From contig JAFZRB010000381.1 of assembly GCA_017620115.1 (NCBI GenBank), forward strand, positions 1-5,478: a DNA stretch of 5,478 bases. The letters run 5' to 3'. Shown in pieces: positions 1-5,478 of the stretch (positions within the stretch are counted from its first letter, which is position 1; each line of letters begins with the position of its first letter). The notes under the pieces are model-generated. The model was not told the DNA's origin and made no database searches. It saw only the letters and a program-made list of their open reading frames with translations. The position numbers were made by a program, and so were the translations under genes. Source of the DNA: Clostridia bacterium (lineage in GTDB: Bacteria > Bacillota > Clostridia > Christensenellales > Aristaeellaceae).

Positions 1-224
1 GGCACCTGATCGTAGTTCCACTGCGCGCCGAAACTGTCGGGATGACGCCCGCACAGGATGGCCTGGCGGGCCGGCGCGCACACGGGCAGCGGCGTGAAAG
101 CGCGGGTGTAGACCACGCTTTCCGCCGCGAGGCGATCGAGGGCCGGGGTTTTGACCGGCCTCAGCCCTCGATAGCCCAGGCTGTCATGCCGAAGCTGATC
201 GGCATTGATGAGCAGTAGGTTCAT
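1..224 (-). CDS. Type I sulfatase, Cys-type, N-terminal fragment (runs off left edge)
   Basis: The first 74 codons of a type I sulfatase are visible; the rest lies beyond the left edge. Translation starts MNLLLINADQLRHDSLGYRG, the usual sulfatase opening, in which the D9-Q10 pair corresponds to the N-terminal calcium ligands. Residues 49-53 are C-A-P-A-R, followed by ILCGR at 56-60. This is the C-x-P-x-R signature whose Cys is converted to formylglycine, the catalytic aldehyde hydrate that attacks the sulfate ester. An anaerobe would need a radical-SAM maturase (anSME) for this; none is in the window. No signal peptide is visible in this stretch, so it looks cytoplasmic. The ATG shares one base with the TAA of the upstream oxidoreductase (TAATG) and has only a weak GGGA upstream, which suggests translational coupling. 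The substrate cannot be told; sulfated glycan or glycoside is inferred from context. Confidence 0.9.
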   Translation of the reverse strand, partial: MNLLLINADQLRHDSLGYRGLRPVKTPALDRLAAESVVYTRAFTPLPVCAPARQAILCGRHPDSFGAQWNYDQV

Positions 225-1354
225 TACTTGTCCCAGGGCAGCTTGATGCGGGAGATATCGCCGTGCATCGGCGGGAGCATCTCCGGCACGACCAGCGCGC
301 CGCCGTTTTCATACGACTTGATCGCGGCGAAGGTGTATTCAAGGGTGGCGAGGGCATCCCGTCCCGACGCGCGGATGTACTCGTAGGGCACCTTGTTGGT
401 AAGGTCTTCGAGGAAGGCATTGATCCGGCGCGGGAAGGTGGCGCCGAAGCTGCTCACGCCGTAGTCGGTGGTGACGGGCTCGGGCGTGGCCTGGTTCATG
501 GTGCCGCGGCTGGTATCGAATTCCTTGGGATCCCAGATGTGCAGCTTTTCCACGCAGTTCTCGATGGCGAAGGTGCTCTTCGCGCCGCAGTGCTCATAGC
601 TCCACCAGCCGCCGTAGCCGAACATGGCGTCGCCGCGCTGGGTGATGAGGTAGCCCACGCCGCCGTTCGCGAACTTCACGTGAATGGAGTTGATGGACAG
701 CATGGCGTCTTCCGCGGTGCGGCGCACGCCGGGCTTGTCCAAGAAGGCCTGGATGGCGATGATGTCGCCGCAGAAATAGCGCATCACGGAGAAGGGATGC
801 GCGCAGAAAGCCTTCAGGTGGGACTAGGGCATCTGCCACTGCTGGGGCATCATCTTGCTGTAGGCGTCCTGCGTGCCGTTGAAGCCCACCTTGTGGATGC
901 AGTAGATGAGCTCGCCCACCTTGCCCTCCAGCTGGCGCTTCTTGGCGTCCTCGGCGGGCTGGGTGAAATAGTGGTTCAGGTCGCAGGCCAGGTACAGCTT
1001 GTTCTTCGCGGCGTAGTCGACCAGCACGCGGGCGTCGCGGATGTCGGCGCAGATGGGCTTTTCGACCAGCACGGCCTTCTTGTAGCTCAGCGCCAGCATG
1101 GCCGGCTCGAAGTGCATGGAGCCGTTTTCGTAACCGGAGGTGGTGATGGACACCACGTCGATCTCCGGCATGGCCTTGAGCATCTCTTCCTCGTCGTAGA
1201 ACGCGCGGCAGCCGAACTTCGCGGCGGCCTCGTCGGCCTTTTCCTTCACCAGATCGCACACGGCGACCAGCTCGGCCAGGGGGTTCTCCTTATAGCAGGT
1301 TGCGTGGGTGTTGCCGATGCCGCCCATACCGACGACGGCGCATTTCAATGCCAT
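224..1354 (-). pseudogene. Gfo/Idh/MocA family oxidoreductase 2, interrupted by one in-frame TAG
   Basis: This is a 377-codon reading frame for a Gfo/Idh/MocA NAD(P)-dependent oxidoreductase, broken only by TAG at codon 177. The first part (1354 down to 824) holds the Rossmann motif G9-M-G-G-I-G14, acidic D34 at the end of strand 2 (VAVCD), E-K-P at 98-100, and DLNHYF at 125-130. After the stop, the same frame continues (SHLKAF, then H186 at the usual catalytic-His place, then MRYFCGD) through the C-terminal beta-sheet domain to TAA at 226-224. The start is the ATG at 1354, with AAGGAGGA eight bases upstream. It resembles the other oxidoreductase here at 3359-4369 along its length. A product ending at the TAG would have the cofactor domain but not the catalytic His. 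Possible readings are a recent nonsense mutation, a sequencing or assembly error, or readthrough/recoding. I call it a pseudogene provisionally, since everything else looks intact. The sugar substrate is unknown. Confidence 0.85.
824..826 (-). other. In-frame amber codon (TAG) inside oxidoreductase 2
   Basis: On the minus strand the codons read CAG ATG CCC TAG TCC CAC CTG AAG GCT, giving Q-M-P-stop-S-H-L-K-A. The paralogue at 3359-4369 reads S-P-Y-Y-H-L-K-A at the matching place, so the TAG lines up with Tyr and is one base away from TAC or TAT. No frameshift is involved: 199 sense codons follow in the same frame before TAA. The five complete gene ends visible in the window use TAA (three) or TGA (two), never TAG. 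Confidence 0.9.
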
Positions 1355-1361
1355 GTTGTTG

Positions 1362-1369
1362 TCCTCCTT
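1362..1369 (-). promoter_or_regulatory. Strong Shine-Dalgarno for oxidoreductase 2
   Basis: AAGGAGGA on the minus strand lies seven bases before the ATG at 1354 (eight if counted from the AGGAGG core). It is the best Shine-Dalgarno in the window and fixes the start of the interrupted oxidoreductase. It lies in the 42-base gap after the UroD-type gene, so the oxidoreductase is initiated independently rather than coupled. An intact strong ribosome site suggests the interruption is recent, or not an inactivation at all. Confidence 0.8.
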
Positions 1370-1396
1370 GCTTATTGGTGGTGTATTGTTGACATT

Positions 1397-2464
1397 TCAG
1401 ACGCAGTAATCCCTGCACGCCTGAATGTAGGCGACCACGTTTTCCACGGGCACCTCGGGCTCCAGCAGGTGCGTGGGGCAGACGTACAGCCCGCCCTTCT
1501 TTCCGGCGATATCCAGGTTCTCGAACACCTTCCTGCGCACGTCCTCCGGCGACCCGAAGGGCATCACGCTCTGCGTTCCGATGGTTCCGTGAAACGACAG
1601 CCTGTCGCCGAAAGTATCGTGTATTGTCCGGAAATCCATGCATTCCGGCTGCACCGGGTTCAGAACGTCGATGCCGGCCTCGATGAGCTGGGGAATCAGC
1701 TCGGTCACGCGGCCGCAGGAATGATAGAAGATGAGAAGCGCCGGATTGACGGATCGCGCGGCGTCGATCACCTTTTTGAGGCGCGGTTTGATCCACTCGC
1801 CGTACAGGCCCTCGCTCATCATGATGGTGCGCTGCATGCCGATATCGTCGCCCAGGAACACGCCGTCCGCGCCGGCTTCCGCGAAGCTCACCGCGCGCTG
1901 GACGGCCAGGTCGGTCACCCGGTCCAGCAGCGCCTCGGCCATGGGGTCTTCCGACATCATGTCGCACATCAGGTTCTCCATGCCGCGCATATACCAGGCC
2001 GTTTCCCAGATCGTGCACTGCATGGAGCCGATGGCGGGCCGGGCGGCCGCGTGAAGCGCTTCCGCCTGTTCGCGCTGCCGCGCGAGCCCGTCCGTCCGGA
2101 AAACCGGGAAGGGATAGGCTTCGATCTGCTCCACCGAGTCGAAACGCTCCATGGGATGGTGCATGTAGGTCATATGGTAGGCGAACGCGGAGCCCGGCTC
2201 ATGGGCGACGCCCCAGTGATCGATCCGGGTGCCGGGTCTGAAGGATTTATCGGAGTAGTAATCCCTGAGAAACACGTCGTCCGGCGCGCGCTCCACCGGC
2301 AGGTCGCCGATGAAGCCCTCTCCGGGGGGCAGACGCAGGCCATGCTCGCTGACGTAGGCGTCGTAGCGCTTTTGAAGATCCGGGCACATCGAGAAGCAGA
2401 CCGGCATGTAGTCGTAGCCCGTCCGACGCGCGATGGAGATGTAGTTCTCGCGGCAGGTCATCAT
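1397..2464 (-). CDS. UroD-superfamily protein, corrinoid-methyltransferase type (MtaA/CmuA-like)
   Basis: This 355-residue protein has a uroporphyrinogen-decarboxylase TIM-barrel fold of family-typical length. It starts at the first of two tandem ATGs (2464), with GAGG nine bases upstream; the second ATG is possible. The N-terminus MTCRENYISIARR and the stretch D206-D-I-G-M-Q at 206-211 are typical of the uncharacterised UroD-like branch related to methylcobamide:CoM methyltransferases. H248-S-C250-G matches the first two zinc ligands of the MtaA/MtbA methyltransferases. The third ligand, a Cys in those enzymes, falls near C329 and H332 (YVCPTH). Zinc-dependent methyl transfer is therefore more likely than haem synthesis, and no other haem gene is present. 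No corrinoid protein is visible either, so the methyl acceptor and donor are unknown. It lies 26 bases after the AraC gene and 42 before oxidoreductase 2, in an apparent sulfatase/dehydrogenase operon, suggesting a sugar or methoxy-compound role. The family call is firm; the reaction is inference. Confidence 0.85.
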   Translation of the reverse strand: MMTCRENYISIARRTGYDYMPVCFSMCPDLQKRYDAYVSEHGLRLPPGEGFIGDLPVERAPDDVFLRDYYSDKSFRPGTRIDHWGVAHEPGSAFAYHMTYMHHPMERFDSVEQIEAYPFPVFRTDGLARQREQAEALHAAARPAIGSMQCTIWETAWYMRGMENLMCDMMSEDPMAEALLDRVTDLAVQRAVSFAEAGADGVFLGDDIGMQRTIMMSEGLYGEWIKPRLKKVIDAARSVNPALLIFYHSCGRVTELIPQLIEAGIDVLNPVQPECMDFRTIHDTFGDRLSFHGTIGTQSVMPFGSPEDVRRKVFENLDIAGKKGGLYVCPTHLLEPEVPVENVVAYIQACRDYCV

Positions 2465-2490
2465 GAAACATCGCCTCGCCTCTGGGATGA

Positions 2491-3345
2491 TCAGTCGTTC
2501 TGCGTTCTGTACTGCGAGGGCGTGACGCCCATCTCGCGCTTGAACTCGCGCGAGAAATGGCACAGGCTGCGGAATCCCACCTGCCGCGCCACGTCGCTCA
2601 CGGCGGCGCCGGCCTGCAAAAGCTCCATCGCGCGGGCGAAGCGGTAGCGCCTGAGGTATTCCTGCGCGGCGATGCCGATCATCCGGCGGAACTGCCGCGA
2701 GAGGTAGTCGGCCGAAATGCCGGCCTGCGCGGCGATGCCGTGCACGGTGAGGCCGCAGTCGGCGTAATGCCCATCGATATAGCTGATCGCCTGCGCGACA
2801 TAGGCCGAATACGCGCCGCTCTCCTCGTCGCCGCCCACGTGGGCCAGATACGCGCGCGCGTATTCCACCAGCAGGCAGTTGAGCAGGCTCCTGAGCCGGA
2901 TGCGCCATCCCGCGGGGTGCGTTTCACATTCCTCGTGCATCCAGGCGATCAGGCGCAGGAAGGACTTGCGCTCGCTGAGCGTGAGGTGAAGCCTCGGCGG
3001 GCCGACGGTGAGATCGGGGCTGAAGAGCCTGTCGAGGCCGGGCATTTGCTGCAGCGCGTCAAAGCTTTCCCCAACGGCCTCCGGCCCGAACAGGCAGTTA
3101 TAGATGCGGGTGACGCGGTTGCCGCTGTACTTATGGCTGACCCAGGGCTTGAGGATGAAGATATCCCCTTCCATGAGCAGCGTCACCGAGCCGCCGGAAT
3201 CGTGCAGGCAGAAGCCGTCGGTCACGTAGACCAGCTCGTAGAAGTCGTGGTCATGCCGGTCCAGCGTGGTGTGGTAGGCGGTCATGACGCGCACGGCGGG
3301 TTCGCCCGGCGCGATCAGCGAATCCAGATGGAGTGTGTTTGGCAT
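2491..3345 (-). CDS. AraC-family transcriptional regulator with N-terminal cupin domain
   Basis: This is a 284-residue regulator of ordinary AraC length. Residues about 20-75 form the cupin-like ligand pocket (HDHDFYELVYVTDG at 31-44, then the GDIFILKPWVSHKY turn at 60-73). Residues about 185-284 are the two-helix-turn-helix DNA-binding domain: helix-turn-helix 1 at about 199-221 (GIAAQAGISADYLSRQFRR) and helix-turn-helix 2 at about 248-270, followed by the family signature GVTPSQYR at 273-280. The ATG at 3345 was chosen because GAGG lies six bases upstream and the cupin begins soon after; a longer frame would overlap the preceding gene's end. The gene lies 13 bases after oxidoreductase 1 and 26 before the UroD-type gene, inside the operon, so it is probably an activator that senses the sugar or an intermediate and controls this cluster, perhaps including its own expression. 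Its operator is not visible here and is likely beyond the right edge. Confidence 0.93.
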   Translation of the reverse strand: MPNTLHLDSLIAPGEPAVRVMTAYHTTLDRHDHDFYELVYVTDGFCLHDSGGSVTLLMEGDIFILKPWVSHKYSGNRVTRIYNCLFGPEAVGESFDALQQMPGLDRLFSPDLTVGPPRLHLTLSERKSFLRLIAWMHEECETHPAGWRIRLRSLLNCLLVEYARAYLAHVGGDEESGAYSAYVAQAISYIDGHYADCGLTVHGIAAQAGISADYLSRQFRRMIGIAAQEYLRRYRFARAMELLQAGAAVSDVARQVGFRSLCHFSREFKREMGVTPSQYRTQND

Positions 3346-3358
3346 GGGAGGCCTCGCA

Positions 3359-4369
3359 TTACTTCCCAAACATTTCGTCCAGGTAGACGACCCGGCCGGT
3401 ATTGAGCGATTCGATGGCCGCATGGATCACCTGCTGCGCCTTGAGGCCCTGCAGGCCGCTGCCGTCGATGTCCTCCGGCTTCACGCCGGCGTCCACCTGG
3501 CGCACGAAGCAGCGGATGCGCTCGCGGAAGGTGTCGTCGAAGTTCGAGTAGCCGCCGAACACGGGGTTGGTATACACGCGCTTCTCCGGGTTGCCGGCGG
3601 GATACAGCGTGGCTTCGCGCCACATATCCTCGAACACCAGCCGTCCCTTGACGCCCGCCACCTCGCACCGCTCCATGGGATGGCCGCGCGCGATGTCGTA
3701 GCTGGAGGTGAGATGGCCTACCGCGCCGCACTTGAACTTCATGTTGATGCTGGCCGTCGACCAGATGGTGCGGCCGGGCGCCTTCATGGCGAAGCACTGA
3801 ACGGCTTCCACGTCGCCCATGAAATAGCGGATGATCTCGCAGGAATGCGGGTTGAGCGCCTTCAGGTGATAGTAGGGCGATTCAAAATCCTGCGGTTTGC
3901 CGATCCACAGCGCCATGTTGCAGAACAGCAGGTCGCCGATGAGACCCTCGTCCTGCCATTTCTTCGCGGCGCGTGCGGCGGGGGTGAAGCGGTGATTGAA
4001 GTCGATGGCGAAGCAGCGGCCCAGCCGCGCCGCGGTGTCCACCATCTTCTGGCCGTTCTCGATGAGGTTGCTGATGGGCTTTTCGCACAGCACGTGGCAG
4101 CCGGCTTCCAGCGCCTGGATGGTGGGCAGGTAGTGGTCGGATGAATACTCGTAGCCGCCGGTGGCGACGGAAACCAGATCGGGCTTTAATTCCTTCAGCA
4201 TGGTCGGCGCGTCCAGCCAGTAGGGAACGCCGAGCTTTTTCGAGGCCGCGACGGCGCGCTCCTCGTTGATGTCGCACACGCCTACCAGGTCGACGAGCTC
4301 GTCCTCCTGGTATATGCGCGCGTGCAGGTTGCCGATATGCCCAAGGCCGATGACGCATACTCTGAGCAT
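3359..4369 (-). CDS. Gfo/Idh/MocA family oxidoreductase 1 (intact)
   Basis: This 336-residue NAD(P)-dependent sugar or cyclitol oxidoreductase is intact. The Rossmann motif is G8-L-G-H-I-G13 with D33 at the end of strand 2 (VGVCD). E-K-P is at 96-98, DFNHRF at 123-128, and the probable catalytic H175 is in NPHSCEIIRYF. The C-terminal substrate domain contains the usual stretch MERCEVAGVKGRLVFED (232-248). The ATG at 4369 is chosen over a TTG at 4402 because GGAGG lies eight bases upstream and the fold begins immediately; the TTG lies inside the 36-bp palindrome. Three bases after H175 the family usually has Asp (H-x-x-D), but here E178 occupies that place. Oxidoreductase 2 is a paralogue sharing a G-Y-E motif and the R-Y-F-x-G-D segment. 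The family oxidises or epimerises sugars, inositols and derivatives, or opens glycosidic bonds by redox chemistry; which one applies here cannot be read from the sequence. No signal peptide is seen, so it is cytoplasmic. Confidence 0.93.
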   Translation of the reverse strand: MLRVCVIGLGHIGNLHARIYQEDELVDLVGVCDINEERAVAASKKLGVPYWLDAPTMLKELKPDLVSVATGGYEYSSDHYLPTIQALEAGCHVLCEKPISNLIENGQKMVDTAARLGRCFAIDFNHRFTPAARAAKKWQDEGLIGDLLFCNMALWIGKPQDFESPYYHLKALNPHSCEIIRYFMGDVEAVQCFAMKAPGRTIWSTASINMKFKCGAVGHLTSSYDIARGHPMERCEVAGVKGRLVFEDMWREATLYPAGNPEKRVYTNPVFGGYSNFDDTFRERIRCFVRQVDAGVKPEDIDGSGLQGLKAQQVIHAAIESLNTGRVVYLDEMFGK

Positions 4370-4377
4370 GATATGTA

Positions 4378-4382
4378 CCTCC
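4378..4382 (-). promoter_or_regulatory. Shine-Dalgarno for oxidoreductase 1, next to palindrome
   Basis: GGAGG lies eight bases before the ATG at 4369 and only two bases after the foot of the 36-bp palindrome. If the palindrome folds in the mRNA, its stem would end directly beside this site without pairing to it. It decides the start of oxidoreductase 1 in favour of 4369. Confidence 0.75.
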
Positions 4383-4384
4383 GG

Positions 4385-4420
4385 GTCATCAGCGGTTGGC
4401 AATTGCCAATCGCTGATGAC
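4385..4420. repeat. 36-bp near-perfect palindrome (intercistronic hairpin)
   Basis: The two 18-base arms (4385-4402 and 4403-4420) are reverse complements at 17 of 18 positions, with no spacer; the single exception is 4395 against 4410. The centre is TTGGCAATTGCCAA and the outer ten base pairs are GTCATCAGCG/CGCTGATGAC. In the operon's mRNA this would be a stable stem with a tight AATT-type loop and one A-C mismatch. It fills most of the 68-base gap after the sulfatase stop. No U-run follows it on the minus strand (next come CCGGAGG), so it is not a classical terminator. Next to it, 4421-4437 carries partial repeats of the arm (ATCAGC, CAGTCAGT). It could be a mobile REP-like element, an mRNA-stabilising stem that sets the ratio of sulfatase to oxidoreductase, or a protein-binding site. 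Confidence 0.85.
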
Positions 4421-4437
4421 TGACTGCTGATTGATCG

Positions 4438-5478
4438 TTATTTTTTCTGCTGCAGCTTCACCGCGTCGGCGATGCCGCCGATGTACTTGCTGTCGTAGGC
4501 CTCCTGGGAGGACTTGAACGGACGGTTGTTCATGAGGAAGTTGGTGTAGATGGGCGCGGGACGGCCGGTTTCCTTCTCACGCTTGGCGATCCAGGCGTAC
4601 ATGCGGGTCTTCAGCGCCTCGACCACCTCGGGATTCTCGGCGGCCACGTTGTGGTTCTCCTCCGGATCCTTGATGAGGTTGTACAGCTCCAGCTCGGGCT
4701 TGAAGTGGAAGTCCGGCTCCAGCGCCACGATGAGCTTCCATTCCGGCGTGCGCCAGCCGTGCTTGCGCATCCAGGTGCACTCGGTGATGTAGAACTCCGG
4801 CTCCGGCTCGCGATACTCGCCGCGCACCAGCGGCATAAGGCTGCGGCCCTCCATGGGCAGGTTGTTCTCGATGCCCATGAGCTCCAGCAGCGTGGGCGTC
4901 ACGTCCTTCAGCTGGCAGATGTCGGCGTAGCGCTTGCCCTCGGGCAGGTGGCCCTTCCAGCGGATGATGAGCGGCACCACCAGGGTGCACTCATACATGC
5001 CGTGATGGTCGAAGTAGCAGTCGTGATCGTACAGCGTCTCGCCGTGGTCGGAGACGAAGACGACGACGGTGTCCTCTTCCAGGCCCAGGTCGTGCAGCTT
5101 GGTGAGGATCCGCTGGATGCAGCTGTCCATATAGGCCACCGCGCCGTCGTACTGGGCGATGACGTAGTCCGGGTTGGTGCAGCCTTCCGGCACCCAGCTC
5201 TTGATGTAGTCGCCGAAGGGCTTGAAGTCGTACACCTTCTGCATGCGCTTGTCGTTCGGGTCGAAGGCGTCGCCCTGGAAGAACATGTTGTCGAAGGGGG
5301 CGGGAGCCAGGTAGGGGGAGTGCGGGTCCATGTGCCGCAGGAACAGCATGAAGGGCTTGTCCTCCTTCGCCAGGCGCTCCAGCTCGGGAATGGCCACCTC
5401 GTTCAGGTTCTCCGCCTTGTGGGCGCGGCCGTCGTCGTGATCGGGGCCCCAGCCGGGGAAGGACAGGTAGGTGTCGTA
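4438..5478 (-). CDS. Type I sulfatase, C-terminal 346 residues (N-terminus off right edge)
   Basis: The frame is open from the right edge to TAA at 4440-4438, giving 346 residues of a type I sulfatase (usual length about 450-550). There is no start codon with a ribosome site in the visible part; the GTG at 5397 is internal, because 27 sense codons in frame precede it. Counting from the first visible residue, HMDPHSPY at 49-56 is the substrate-side His region, and VVVFVSDHGE at about 138-147 carries the Asp-His pair that binds the metal. FDHHGMYE at 156-163 supplies the next conserved HG/YE block, and the C-terminal subdomain follows with LYNLIKDPEENHN. The C-x-P-x-R or S-x-P-x-R activation motif would be off the edge, so the nucleophile type cannot be judged. 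It is the most upstream visible gene, followed by a 68-base gap with a palindrome. A role in removing sulfate esters from a carbohydrate is inferred from the family and neighbours; the exact substrate is unknown. Confidence 0.93.
   Translation of the reverse strand, partial: YDTYLSFPGWGPDHDDGRAHKAENLNEVAIPELERLAKEDKPFMLFLRHMDPHSPYLAPAPFDNMFFQGDAFDPNDKRMQKVYDFKPFGDYIKSWVPEGCTNPDYVIAQYDGAVAYMDSCIQRILTKLHDLGLEEDTVVVFVSDHGETLYDHDCYFDHHGMYECTLVVPLIIRWKGHLPEGKRYADICQLKDVTPTLLELMGIENNLPMEGRSLMPLVRGEYREPEPEFYITECTWMRKHGWRTPEWKLIVALEPDFHFKPELELYNLIKDPEENHNVAAENPEVVEALKTRMYAWIAKREKETGRPAPIYTNFLMNNRPFKSSQEAYDSKYIGGIADAVKLQQKK

Noticed and set aside
135..172. An inverted repeat (ATCGAGGG ... CCCTCGAT with an inner CCGG/CCGG) inside the start of the left sulfatase
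   Set aside because: Eight-base arms at this spacing are expected about once or twice by chance in a window of this size, and the codons are those of a normal sulfatase.
224..787. The downstream part of oxidoreductase 2 as an independent gene starting at GTG 787
   Set aside because: It begins inside the conserved MRYFCGD block, after the catalytic His, has no Shine-Dalgarno upstream, and is in the same frame as the first part, so it is the remainder of one gene.
263..2647. A very long open frame (794 codons) on the plus strand
   Set aside because: It runs antisense across the oxidoreductase, UroD and AraC genes, has His/Ala/Gly/Val-rich composition typical of the reverse of GC-rich coding DNA, and shows no recognisable domain. 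The minus-strand genes have clear family motifs and ribosome sites.
2465..2908. A longer start for the UroD-type gene, reaching 2908
   Set aside because: The extra residues overlap the AraC gene, are Arg/Ala-rich shadow sequence, and family homology begins at MTCRENYIS with a ribosome site just upstream.
3284..4144. A 286-codon open frame on the plus strand
   Set aside because: It is antisense to oxidoreductase 1 and part of the AraC gene, has the same low-complexity antisense composition, and no ribosome site or motif.
4385..4440. The palindrome as an intrinsic terminator of the sulfatase transcript
   Set aside because: On the minus strand the stem is followed by CCGGAGG rather than a U-run. 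The T-rich stretch on the plus strand lies about 18 bases beyond the stem and no plus-strand gene needs terminating.

Overview
The window is a GC-rich stretch (about 60% G+C by eye) in which all six genes lie on the minus strand, so the biological order runs from the right edge to the left. That order is: sulfatase (N-terminus off the right edge), Gfo/Idh/MocA oxidoreductase 1, AraC-family regulator, uroporphyrinogen-decarboxylase (UroD) superfamily protein of the methyltransferase type, Gfo/Idh/MocA oxidoreductase 2 (interrupted by one in-frame TAG), and a second sulfatase (only its N-terminus, running off the left edge). The gaps are 68, 13, 26 and 42 bases, followed by a one-base stop/start overlap, which fits a single operon.

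The canonical AGGAGG-type ribosome binding sites, together with a cupin/AraC regulator embedded among sulfatases, Gfo/Idh/MocA dehydrogenases and a corrinoid-methyltransferase-like UroD protein, suggest an anaerobic glycan-degrading bacterium. An uncultured gut-type clostridial Firmicute is my first guess; a Lentisphaerota, Kiritimatiellota or Verrucomicrobiota member is an alternative. This is inference: the window holds no taxonomic marker.

Right (4438-5478): the metal-binding and C-terminal parts of a type I sulfatase. Between it and the next gene is a 36-bp near-perfect palindrome (4385-4420), two bases from the Shine-Dalgarno of oxidoreductase 1. Centre (2491-4369): oxidoreductase 1, then the AraC regulator. 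Left centre (1397-2464): the UroD-type protein with an H-x-C-G motif. Left (224-1354): oxidoreductase 2, a paralogue of oxidoreductase 1, split at codon 177 by TAG although homology continues in the same frame to a normal end. Far left (1-224): the start of a Cys-type sulfatase with a C-A-P-A-R formylglycine motif.

Together the genes look like a regulated module for a sulfated, possibly O-methylated, carbohydrate. Sulfatases would remove sulfate, NAD(P)-dependent Gfo/Idh/MocA enzymes would oxidise or epimerise the sugar, and the UroD-type protein would transfer or remove a methyl group. The substrate is unknown. The points most worth a second look are the in-frame TAG, the palindrome, and the UroD-type protein in a sulfatase operon.
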